A stretch of 64,000 nt of DNA from Acidimicrobiales bacterium. Its GTDB lineage: Bacteria; Actinomycetota; Acidimicrobiia; Acidimicrobiales; MedAcidi-G1. Below are positions 43,133 to 50,929 of this stretch, one piece after another; the stretch's first letter is position 1, and each line of letters opens with the position of its first letter. The stretch covers positions 50,393-114,392 of the forward strand of contig JAQWTI010000026.1 in the NCBI GenBank assembly GCA_029242745.1. Direction: 5' to 3'. The position numbers and the translations under genes are program-made. The notes under the pieces were generated by a model that saw only the letters and a list, made by a program, of their open reading frames with translations, had not been told where the DNA came from and did not search any database.

Positions 43133-44770
43133 ATGACTGGGTACGGTCGAATGTTTCGAGTGAGTGCGCGTCAGATAGTGGATCTGACCTTTCGTCGTCC
43201 ACTCCTGGTGGTGGCAGCCGTCGCTGTTGTTCCCCGTGTTTTGCTAGCGGCACTCATAAATCGCGCAGATATTTGGGCACTAGCTCCTGACTCCGTGCAG
43301 TACCTCGCGGTGACCGAAGCGGCAGCTGATGGCCGGCTGGCGACCTTCTGGGTCGGGTATGGTGAATCACTCTTCAAGGCGACGTGGGTCTTCTCGGCTC
43401 AGTTATGGGCGCTTTTCGAACTTTTTGGCCCATCCCGGTTCGCCGGCCAGTGTGTTGCAATCGTCTACGGGGTGCTTTCCGCTGTGATGGCGGTAGTTGT
43501 CGCCCGGAGAGTCGTTCGCCCCGCATACGCCATTAGCGCTGGCCTCGTGGTGGCGCTCTTACCATCACAGATCGCTTTCTCCTCCGTGACGCTCCGCGAG
43601 TCGCTTATTTGGTGGCTGCTGGCTATGACGGTGTTCTTTGTGTTTCGGTCTGGCCGGTCGGTTCATGCAGCGGGGAGTATCGGATGGATGGTGGCGACGT
43701 CGATACCGATTCTCCTACTTGCGTATCTACGGGTCCATGCGGCGCTGCTGCTCACCTGGTGTCTGTTTGGTTGTTTGTTGTTCGTGGGTAGGGCTCGATT
43801 AGTTCGTTCTCTGATCGTCGGACTATTCGTTGTTGTCCTTCCGATGTTCATGGGGCTGGGTCCCGGCGGGGTGGACTTTGCGATCAAATCAGCGGACAAC
43901 CTAGGAACGGTGCGTGCCGTTCTCGCAATGTCGGCCGATACCGCTATAGGTGAGGTCGTCGCACCAAAGATTCCAGAAGTACGAGACGAAGACGGTTGGC
44001 TGATATCGAAGGCAGTTCCTGCTGACCTCGATGAACAAGGCGGTTTGGAGGCAGTGGTGGGCGATGAGTCTTTCGAGTCAGTTGCCGCCGCAGGTGGGGT
44101 GGCTGGCTCGGTTGTCAGTGAGGTGACAGGAGTAGAGGTAGAGGTAGAGGTAGAGGTAGGGGTAGCGCCACCTTTAGATGATCAAGGTTTTTCAGGGAAC
44201 AAAGAGTTCTCAGTGGAGCCGAGAGACCTGTCGGCGTTGGGTGGAGATCCATCAGTGGAGCCGAGAGGCCTGTCGGCGTTGGGTGGAGATCCAGTTGGAA
44301 CCCCATTGCTCCCGGGGGTCCTACTCGACCGGGCGATCCAACTAGGTGAGGGAAACAGGAAGTTTATAGTGGACTCAGAAGGGAGGAGCATAACGGTGAG
44401 CAACGATCGCCTAGCCACCTTCTCGGCACTACCCCGAGGGCTTGCGGCAGTTATGTTCCGCCCATTTCCTTGGGAGGCAGATGGAAGCATCGGTCAGACT
44501 GGCGCAGCGCTGGAATCCTTGGCCTGGATGCTGCTGGTTCTTCTTTCAATCGTTGGCATTGCTGCGCGTTGGCGTTCATCTGTTGAGGTAATTTTTTTAG
44601 TGCTCCTAGTTTCGGTGTTTGCTGGAGCGTCGGCGGTTACACAAGGAAATGTTGGTACCGCATTCCGACACCGTGGTCAGATTCTGCTAGGCATATCTGT
44701 CCTTGCCGTGGCGGGGATACAACACATTCGGGATCGTTGGTTACGCGATAGTGAGGCAGCACACGGATGA
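43133..44770 (+). CDS. Membrane glycosyltransferase-like protein (GT39/ArnT-like) with repeat-rich loop
   Basis: A 545-residue multipass protein. The first loop contains NRADIWALAPDSVQYLAVTEAA, whose acidic residues resemble the catalytic first-loop Asp of GT-C enzymes, followed by about eight helices. Between residues about 260 and 430 there is a long hydrophilic insert rather than helices; it includes VEVEVEVEVGV, encoded by a hexanucleotide repeat, and two copies of SVEPRxLSALGGDP. Two to three helices finish the protein (AWMLLVLLSIVGIAARW and onward). The function is inferred from topology only. The gap of 256 bases before it holds no recognisable gene. Its stop overlaps the next methyltransferase start (ATGA). 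Confidence 0.65.
   Translation: MTGYGRMFRVSARQIVDLTFRRPLLVVAAVAVVPRVLLAALINRADIWALAPDSVQYLAVTEAAADGRLATFWVGYGESLFKATWVFSAQLWALFELFGPSRFAGQCVAIVYGVLSAVMAVVVARRVVRPAYAISAGLVVALLPSQIAFSSVTLRESLIWWLLAMTVFFVFRSGRSVHAAGSIGWMVATSIPILLLAYLRVHAALLLTWCLFGCLLFVGRARLVRSLIVGLFVVVLPMFMGLGPGGVDFAIKSADNLGTVRAVLAMSADTAIGEVVAPKIPEVRDEDGWLISKAVPADLDEQGGLEAVVGDESFESVAAAGGVAGSVVSEVTGVEVEVEVEVGVAPPLDDQGFSGNKEFSVEPRDLSALGGDPSVEPRGLSALGGDPVGTPLLPGVLLDRAIQLGEGNRKFIVDSEGRSITVSNDRLATFSALPRGLAAVMFRPFPWEADGSIGQTGAALESLAWMLLVLLSIVGIAARWRSSVEVIFLVLLVSVFAGASAVTQGNVGTAFRHRGQILLGISVLAVAGIQHIRDRWLRDSEAAHG
44132..44165 (+). repeat. Hexanucleotide repeat (GTAGAG) in a membrane glycosyltransferase-like gene
   Basis: Four exact GTAGAG units (44132-44155) followed by GTAGGG and GTAG. 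They encode alternating Val-Glu. The unit is a multiple of three, so slippage would change loop length without breaking the frame. Confidence 0.9.
44210..44293 (+). repeat. Tandem 42-base duplication
   Basis: Two adjacent 42-base copies (44210-44251 and 44252-44293) differ at one base. Each encodes a 14-residue unit close to SVEPRDLSALGGDP; the second has Gly in place of Asp. The near identity suggests a recent event. Confidence 0.92.
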
Positions 44771-45615
44771 ATCTTGATTCAACAGGGCGCGGCGGTCACG
44801 ACGCAGCGCTGCGGGCCCGTGCTGTTGGTAAACACGAGGACGAGGCTGCTGATTTCGCAAAGGAATATCAGGTGCTAGAGAGCTCCGGTTATCTTGCGTC
44901 AGCATTTCTCCTCGGGCGAGGACGAATCGACGGCGTTCTTGACGATGAGTTGTCTGTCCTCCCAGCAGGTGCCGATGTACTTGATGCCGGATGTGGGACC
45001 GGTAGCCAAATCCAAGATCTCACCCGACGGGGATACGAGGTCGTGGGTGTCGAGCCAGCGGGGGAGATGCGACGCCGGGCGATGGATCTGAATCCTGGCG
45101 TATCAATTCATGATGGCTCCATTTTGAGTCTTCCATTCCCGGATTCGTCCTTTGACGCTGTAATCGCCCTAGAGGTACTGCGGTACCTTCCGGCAGCTGA
45201 CGTCCGCATTGCCTACAGAGAGATGCAGCGCGTATTGCGTCCAAATGGGCTTCTAGTTGTCACGCTGGTGAACCGTTGGGCGATCGATGGCTACTACATC
45301 TGGGAAAAGGTAATGACACGACGGGCTCTCAGGACTGGTTTGGACATGCGAGCGCATTGCGAGTTCGTGACTCCGCGAGAGGTTCGACGAGATCTAGCCG
45401 GGTATGGATTCGACCGGATAGAGACCGTGGGGCGTCTTCTCATTCCCCTCCGGTGGGCCTACAAGGTTGGTAACGGTGTAGGACGAGCGATTGCCAAAGT
45501 TTTGGACCCCATTGATAAATTCGTCAGTCGCATACCTGGAACAACACCGTTTGCTGGCCACTTAATTGTGTTGGCAAGGCGACCTGGGCGAAAGAACGGA
45601 CCTCAGCCGACCTGA
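44767..45615 (+). CDS. Class I SAM-dependent methyltransferase
   Basis: A 282-residue methyltransferase. Motif I LDAGCGTGSQIQDLTRRGYE begins near residue 73, then VVGVEPAGEMRRRA, and the LPFPDSSFDAVIALEVLRYLP segment near 120 typical of the Methyltransf_11 group. The N-terminal 60 residues are hydrophilic and helical. The C-terminal part, with RRALRTGLDMRAHCEFVTPREV and an amphipathic end, is like glycan- or lipid-modifying members. ATG 44767 overlaps the preceding stop. It converges with the deacetylase gene, overlapping by 13 bases at the 3' end. Substrate not determined. Confidence 0.87.
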   Translation: MNLDSTGRGGHDAALRARAVGKHEDEAADFAKEYQVLESSGYLASAFLLGRGRIDGVLDDELSVLPAGADVLDAGCGTGSQIQDLTRRGYEVVGVEPAGEMRRRAMDLNPGVSIHDGSILSLPFPDSSFDAVIALEVLRYLPAADVRIAYREMQRVLRPNGLLVVTLVNRWAIDGYYIWEKVMTRRALRTGLDMRAHCEFVTPREVRRDLAGYGFDRIETVGRLLIPLRWAYKVGNGVGRAIAKVLDPIDKFVSRIPGTTPFAGHLIVLARRPGRKNGPQPT

Positions 45616-46463
45616 GTCCAAGTAGAAAGTTTAAATTCACCTAAATCGAAAACTTGCTGGGTGGCGAGAATCTCATATTCTTGGTTGCAACGGGCCAGGA
45701 ATTCCATTCGCTTATTTCGGATCGGGTCATGCCGGTAAAGCTTTTCGAAGTCTGGCCCTGGATTAAACGGATGGACCATGAGTTCGGTCCATCCGTTTTG
45801 GTCCCCAGAGTTTACTAGTTGGCGATAGCAGGTTGCCGTCCATCTTGTTCCCTTGCGAAGCTGGTGCATGGAAACAAATGAGTCGTTGGTCCAACCGTTG
45901 AATCTCCGGGATATTAAGGAACTGGATATTCGCATCGCCGAGCCTCTGATCTTCGATGGCAAGCGATTGTCCGTATTCACCGGACTGGATCGAGGTGGCC
46001 GGACCACCCGAAGTCTTCGGGCCTCAGTGTTGAGTACTGGAAGGATGGCCCTAAACACCCCAGGGGCCATGTGGATGTGCTGGTGACTGTCGATATGGCT
46101 TGGTTCTAACCCGAGATTGCGGAATCGGGTGAGTTGGGCCTCAAACTCTTGGCGAATATCCAGCGGGTTTACTGCCTTGCGGATGACTCTCCGGATGAGG
46201 TCTTCACGCAATCTGAAGGATCCATGGCTATCGACAAGTGACTGAGCAGATGTCAGCGGCCTACCTTCGGTCAGGTTGAAGTGCAGGCCGACCCCAAGCA
46301 TTGGATTTGCGTTCGCGAGTTCAACAGCCTCCTCGGTACCTGGCGTATTGACCATCATGGTGGTGGAGTTGACCTGGCCGTTTCTGTGGGCGTCGATGAT
46401 GCCGGTCGAAGCCGATGTCGTTAGGCCAAAGTCGTCAGCGTTTACGATGATCTTCCTGCGCAT
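45603..46463 (-). CDS. ChbG/YdjC-type carbohydrate deacetylase
   Basis: A 286-residue enzyme of the YdjC/hopanoid-associated deacetylase group, which removes N-acetyl groups from amino sugars. The start KIIVNADDFGLT (4-15) has the metal-binding Asp pair; HIDSHQHIHMAPGVF around residue 122 supplies the histidines, and ELMVHPFNPG near 230 completes the site. ATG 46463 begins one residue before the conserved first strand; a longer reading adds 41 residues without family similarity. In this setting it may deacetylate a lipid-linked or nucleotide-bound HexNAc. It is divergent from the next glycosyltransferase. Confidence 0.9.
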   Translation of the reverse strand: MRRKIIVNADDFGLTTSASTGIIDAHRNGQVNSTTMMVNTPGTEEAVELANANPMLGVGLHFNLTEGRPLTSAQSLVDSHGSFRLREDLIRRVIRKAVNPLDIRQEFEAQLTRFRNLGLEPSHIDSHQHIHMAPGVFRAILPVLNTEARRLRVVRPPRSSPVNTDNRLPSKIRGSAMRISSSLISRRFNGWTNDSFVSMHQLRKGTRWTATCYRQLVNSGDQNGWTELMVHPFNPGPDFEKLYRHDPIRNKRMEFLARCNQEYEILATQQVFDLGEFKLSTWTQVG

Positions 46464-46561
46464 TAGTCCAGCATGGCATGAATCGCGCCCACCCAAAGGG
46501 GGGTGTGACGTGCGAGGATCAAGGCCGTGAACGAAGCAGAAGATGTACTGGGGAAGCTTGG

Positions 46562-47617
46562 GTGAACACTTTTGGCTACGTTCCACTGCATCCGTCTTTG
46601 AGGCCGCCGGGCGATCGGCGACGCTTTCCGGGTTATGCGTTGGACAGACGGCTCAACTTCTCTGTTACTAAAGACTGGAAGGGCCTTGACGTTGCGGTCC
46701 TGAGTTCTGAGACGGACCTCGTTCGTTGGTGTCGTGCGCCGTCAGACGTCATCGTCGTCTTGGACCTTCCAGATGCTTTCCTCGATGAGACTTCCTCGAC
46801 AAAGACCAGATTGCGGGGTCTGGCAAAGTGGATAGTAGGTCCCCTCTCTTATCCGGTCATGGACTATGACCATGCGATGCGGCGGCTCATCGACAGGGCC
46901 GATGCAGTGGTCTGCAGCACACCGGAACAGGCCGAGAAACTTGAACGATTCTCAGACAATGTCCATGTTGTCCTGGACCTTCATCGGGAGATTGAACCGA
47001 TGCCACCCAGAAAGGAGTTGGATGACCAGAAAGGTTCATCTCGGTTCGAAGTGATTTGGGAGGGGATGCATCCCACTTTGGTGGCCATTGAGCAGGTGCT
47101 GCCAGCTCTCCATGCGATCAATCAGATGACTGAGGTTGTTTTGCATCTGGTTACTGACCGGTTTGCGTCGCGCTACATGAACCGCTTCTTCGTCCGGGAT
47201 GTAAGTGAGATGGTCGCTAGTTGGGGATTGGCTGTTGAGGTCCATGACTGGCAAGTAGAGGTGTTGAGAGATGTTGCCCGCAACTCAGACCTCGCGATTG
47301 TTCCGGTGGTTGAGGAGGACCCTTATACATTCGGGAAGCCGGAGAACCGCATGCGGATTTTTTGGCGGCTTGGACTTCCGGTTATTGCTTCGGATACGCC
47401 GGCCCACCGACGTGCTGTGGAGTTGGCAGGGGCGCCTACCGACACGCTTTGCAGAGGGACTGAAGATTGGAAATCAACGATAGGTGCTTACGCATCGAGT
47501 GTTTTGGCAAGGAAGTTCGCAGCCGATACGGGTTACTCCGCGGCGCTTGGTTCTTATGGTGATAAGACTGTTCTCCAATCATGGGACCGAGTGTTCGAAA
47601 GTGTTGGAGTCCGATGA
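46562..47617 (+). CDS. Glycosyltransferase, GT-B fold
   Basis: A 351-residue protein with GT-B features: the N-terminal half carries VIVVLDLPDAFLDE and RLIDRADAVVCSTPEQAEKL, and the C-terminal half carries VIWEGMHPTLVAIEQVLPALH, then LAIVPVVEEDPYTFGKPENRMRIFWRLGLPVIAS split over residues 245-280, where KPENR is the donor-site Glu motif of family 4-like enzymes. The GTG at 46562 is preceded by GGGGAAG about 7 bases upstream and gives a normal N-terminus; an earlier start would add 28 odd residues. Its stop overlaps the next glycosyltransferase start (ATGA), so the two probably act in sequence. Confidence 0.82.
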   Translation: MNTFGYVPLHPSLRPPGDRRRFPGYALDRRLNFSVTKDWKGLDVAVLSSETDLVRWCRAPSDVIVVLDLPDAFLDETSSTKTRLRGLAKWIVGPLSYPVMDYDHAMRRLIDRADAVVCSTPEQAEKLERFSDNVHVVLDLHREIEPMPPRKELDDQKGSSRFEVIWEGMHPTLVAIEQVLPALHAINQMTEVVLHLVTDRFASRYMNRFFVRDVSEMVASWGLAVEVHDWQVEVLRDVARNSDLAIVPVVEEDPYTFGKPENRMRIFWRLGLPVIASDTPAHRRAVELAGAPTDTLCRGTEDWKSTIGAYASSVLARKFAADTGYSAALGSYGDKTVLQSWDRVFESVGVR

Positions 47618-48747
47618 CGCCGGGAACCGGAGTCCTTAGGGTCACCTATCTTTCGGTGGACCCCGTTGGCAGTACGGTGGGGTCCTCGCAGGTTCTGGCG
47701 TATGTACTCCGGCTCGCAGAGCGGGGCGTCAAGGTCGATCTCCATAGTTTCGAACATGACGAGGAGCCACAGATACTTGAGCTGCTTTCAACCGCCGGTG
47801 TGAACTGGATACCGCATCGATTCGGTGCCAACGGGGCTATTGGCGGGCTGGGACGGGTGGTCCGTCTGGCGTGGCATGTGCGCGGGGCTGCAATCGTGCA
47901 CGCTCGAAGCGACATGGCAGCAGCAGCGACTATGGCCTCGTCGGTCGATCGCTGGATCTGGGATGTTCGTTCTTTTTGGGCTGACCAGAAGGTAGCCACT
48001 GGCGTCTTCAGTGCAGATTCTATGCAGGCACGAGTGTTTCGATGGGTGGAGAAGATCTCGGCTCGCCGATCCACCCAAGTCATAACGCTGACAACGTCAG
48101 CCGTGGCTGAACTCGATCATCGTTATGACGAGGTAGTGAGCCCGAAGGCAACGGTGGTCACTACCTGTGTCGACCGGACACGGTTCGTTCAATCTTCACC
48201 GCCGATGGAAGGCCCACTTCGGGTTCTGCTGGCAGGAACACTCAATCGGTACTACGACGTGCCAGCGATGATCGAGTTGGTAGAGGTTTTAAAACAGAGG
48301 TCAGAAGTGGAGTTTGTTGTTGCCTCTCCTGGAAGGACTGACTGGGAAGCCGAGTTGTCGGGCGTTGGTGCCGTTCGTATCTCAGCAACGGCCGAGGAGA
48401 TGCCTGGGCTTATCAACTCGTGCCATGTGGGTTTAAGCGTTTGCCGTGAAGACGCTGGGGTAAGTTTGTTGGCAGCGATGCCTACTAAAATTGGAGAGTT
48501 CCTCGCCGTTGGTCGACCCGTTGTCGTAAATCAGGGTCTGGTCGACGCCACTCGTATGATCGAGCGGGCCCAAGCCGGGATTGGGATGTCGCCTGACATG
48601 GACTTCGGTGTAGTAGCAGACCGTATTTTTTCGTTGGTTGCAGACCCGGGAACCGTTGAGCGCGCTACAAGCCTTGCTGCTGAACACTTCGACCTAGACC
48701 GAGGTATAGACGAACTTGTTCGGATCTACGGCGAACTCAGTCGTTGA
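47614..48747 (+). CDS. Glycosyltransferase family 4-like
   Basis: A 377-residue GT-B enzyme. The N-terminal domain starts VTYLSVDPVGSTVGSSQVLAYV split by a conserved Gly-Ser-Gln loop, and contains IVHARSDMAAAATMAS and WDVRSFWADQK. The C-terminal domain has VTTCVDRTRFV, RVLLAGTLNRYYD and AAMPTKIGEFLAVGRPVVVN (about 305-324), the donor-binding stretch in which the usual ExxG appears as KIGEFLA. ATG 47614 overlaps the previous stop; an upstream ATG would extend 11 residues into that gene. Sugar specificity unknown. Confidence 0.86.
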   Translation: MTPGTGVLRVTYLSVDPVGSTVGSSQVLAYVLRLAERGVKVDLHSFEHDEEPQILELLSTAGVNWIPHRFGANGAIGGLGRVVRLAWHVRGAAIVHARSDMAAAATMASSVDRWIWDVRSFWADQKVATGVFSADSMQARVFRWVEKISARRSTQVITLTTSAVAELDHRYDEVVSPKATVVTTCVDRTRFVQSSPPMEGPLRVLLAGTLNRYYDVPAMIELVEVLKQRSEVEFVVASPGRTDWEAELSGVGAVRISATAEEMPGLINSCHVGLSVCREDAGVSLLAAMPTKIGEFLAVGRPVVVNQGLVDATRMIERAQAGIGMSPDMDFGVVADRIFSLVADPGTVERATSLAAEHFDLDRGIDELVRIYGELSR

Positions 48748-48817
48748 GAAGGATGAAGGACCGGGTTGGTTGCTGGCCATCAGATAAATTGTGGTGCATG
48801 ACGAATAGTTGCATGGC

Positions 48818-49588
48818 ATGAAGGCGGTCATCCTTGCAGGTGGCCTTGGAACCCGGTTGACCGAGGAGACGACGGTCAGACCTAAACCGATGGTGGAGAT
48901 CGGTGGAATGCCGTTGCTTTGGCACATTATGAAAATTTACTCAGCGCATGGAATTAACGATTTTGTTATCTGTTGCGGATACAAGGGTTATGTAATCAAG
49001 GAGTACTTTGCCAATTACTTCCTTCATGTATCGGATGTGCGATTTGACGTCGCCGAGAATCGGATGGAAGTTCTCCGAGGCGGTGGCGAGCCTTGGAGAG
49101 TCACTCTTGTTGATACTGGTGACGACACGATGACCGGCGGTCGGCTTCGGAGAATCGCTGAACATGTGAAAGATGACCAGTCATTTTGCATGACCTATGG
49201 AGATGGTTTGTCAGATGTAGACGTGACCGCATTAGTAGCGTTTCATCGGGAACACGGCCGCATGGCTACGGTCACTGCTGTCAAGCCTCCTGGTCGGTTT
49301 GGAGCGTTGGACCTCGATGGAGCCAAGGTGATTGGTTTCACTGAGAAGCCACCGGGTGACGATGGCTTGATCAATGGTGGTTTTTTTGTCCTTCAGCCAG
49401 ACTGCCTCGATTTGATTGCAGGTGATTCCACCAGATGGGAGGCAGAACCTCTGGGCGAGTTGGCCTCCCGTGACGAGTTGCGGGCTTTCCAACATCAAGG
49501 GTTTTGGCAGCCAATGGACACCGTGCGCGAACGGGACCTGTTGAACGATCTTTGGGCGTCTGGGAACGCTCCATGGCTGGTCTGGTGA
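48818..49588 (+). CDS. rfbF: Glucose-1-phosphate cytidylyltransferase
   Basis: RfbF makes CDP-glucose from CTP and glucose-1-phosphate, the entry to CDP-dideoxysugars. The 256 residues match the family closely: VILAGGLGTRLTEETTVRPKP (4-24, minus one) at the start, GCGYKG-like ICCGYKGYVIKEYF near 50, MTYGDGLSDVD near 127 and QGFWQPMDTVRERDLLN near the end. An ATG start at 48818 fits; a TTG three codons earlier is possible. The usual next enzyme, CDP-glucose 4,6-dehydratase (RfbG), is not seen in the window; instead a sugar C-methyltransferase follows, 21 bases away. Confidence 0.94.
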   Translation: MKAVILAGGLGTRLTEETTVRPKPMVEIGGMPLLWHIMKIYSAHGINDFVICCGYKGYVIKEYFANYFLHVSDVRFDVAENRMEVLRGGGEPWRVTLVDTGDDTMTGGRLRRIAEHVKDDQSFCMTYGDGLSDVDVTALVAFHREHGRMATVTAVKPPGRFGALDLDGAKVIGFTEKPPGDDGLINGGFFVLQPDCLDLIAGDSTRWEAEPLGELASRDELRAFQHQGFWQPMDTVRERDLLNDLWASGNAPWLVW

Positions 49589-49609
49589 CGTGCGACAGGT
49601 GAGTTGCAA

Positions 49610-50836
49610 ATGAAGTGTCGCCATTGCGGCGCAGCAGTGACCTCGGTGTTCGCCGACCTTGGGAGTTCGCCGCCATCAAATGCCTACTTGTCTCAAGAAG
49701 GTCTGGAGTCTGCTGAGACTTGGTATCCCCTCAGAGTGCTGGTGTGTGAGGGCTGCTGGTTAGTTCAGACTGAAGATTTTGCGGCAGCATCTGAACTCTT
49801 TGACGCAGAGTATGCCTACTTCAGTGGATTTTCTTCGAGTTGGATCGAGCACTGCTCTACCTACGCAGCCAACATGGTTAACCGGTTCGGGCTGAATGCG
49901 AGCAACACAGTGGTCGAGGTTGCTTCCAACGATGGAACGTTGCTTCAGTGTTTTTCTGAGCGGGGAATTTCGTGTCTTGGTATTGAGCCGACAACTAAAA
50001 CTGCCGATGCGGCCCGGGACTTAGGCCTAGATGTAGTTGAGGAATTCCTTACTGTCGAGTTGGCCAATCGACTGGTCGCTGGGGGTCTCCAAGCGGATCT
50101 GTTGGCAGCCAACAACGTTGTTGCTCATGTGCCGGATATCGATGATTTTGTCAAGGCCTGCGGACGTCTGCTCACCATCAGTGGGGTGGCGACCTTCGAG
50201 TTTCCGCACCTTCTGCGCCTGGTGGCCGAAAATCAGTTCGACACCGTCTACCACGAGCACTTTTCATATCTTTCGTTGACCTCTTTTGAGGCGATAGTGG
50301 TAGGGGCTGGGCTCGAGATTTTTGATGTAGAGGAAATACCAACGCACGGAGGGAGTCTGCGCGTGTTCGTTCATGCTGCGGGTTGTGGCCGACGCGTGGT
50401 CGGATCATCTGTAGAGAGGCTCCGTCGTGTGGAGGAAGCCGCAGGGATTGCAGAATCTATTTTCTATGCAGGATTCCAGAACCGAATTAATCTGATCAAA
50501 GACGAGTTAGTTCAATTCCTGCTCGACGCAAAAACTCAAAGTCGTCTTGTCTTGGGCTATGGGGCTGCAGCGAAGGGAAACACGCTTCTGAACTACGCGG
50601 GTGTTCGTCCAGACCTGCTTCCAATGGTCGTTGATCGGAACCCGGCGAAGCAGGGAATGTATCTACCCGGAAGCCGGATCCCCATTGTTGCCGAGGAAGC
50701 AATTGAGCGACTGCGGCCGGATTGCATCCTTATTCTTCCTTGGAATCTCCGATCTGAGGTCTCTGAACAGCTCGGCTATGTACGCGACTGGGGGGCTACC
50801 TTCGTGACTGCTGTTCCGGGGCTTCAGGAGTGGTGA
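49610..50836 (+). CDS. NDP-hexose C-methyltransferase (TylCIII/NovU-like)
   Basis: A 408-residue protein with the three-part plan of sugar C-methyltransferases: an N-terminal zinc-binding part (CRHCG at 3-7 and VCEGCW near 45), a central SAM domain (VVEVASNDGTLLQCF near 105, LLAANNVVAHVPDI near 165, with FEFPHLLRL and YHEHFSYLSL), and a C-terminal domain with VLGYGAAAKGNTLLNYA. Such enzymes add a methyl group at C3 or C5 of keto-deoxysugars, giving branched sugars. ATG 49610 is chosen for its GGTGAG upstream and because it starts at the zinc motif. Following rfbF, the substrate may be CDP-linked. Confidence 0.92.
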   Translation: MKCRHCGAAVTSVFADLGSSPPSNAYLSQEGLESAETWYPLRVLVCEGCWLVQTEDFAAASELFDAEYAYFSGFSSSWIEHCSTYAANMVNRFGLNASNTVVEVASNDGTLLQCFSERGISCLGIEPTTKTADAARDLGLDVVEEFLTVELANRLVAGGLQADLLAANNVVAHVPDIDDFVKACGRLLTISGVATFEFPHLLRLVAENQFDTVYHEHFSYLSLTSFEAIVVGAGLEIFDVEEIPTHGGSLRVFVHAAGCGRRVVGSSVERLRRVEEAAGIAESIFYAGFQNRINLIKDELVQFLLDAKTQSRLVLGYGAAAKGNTLLNYAGVRPDLLPMVVDRNPAKQGMYLPGSRIPIVAEEAIERLRPDCILILPWNLRSEVSEQLGYVRDWGATFVTAVPGLQEW

Positions 50837-50929
50837 ACGAAGTTTGTCCCGACAATTCAGATCAAGCCTCCTACAGGTGCCTATGTCGTTTGTGGTCTCC
50901 AGCCGACCCTGTGTCTGGGAGCATTTGAT

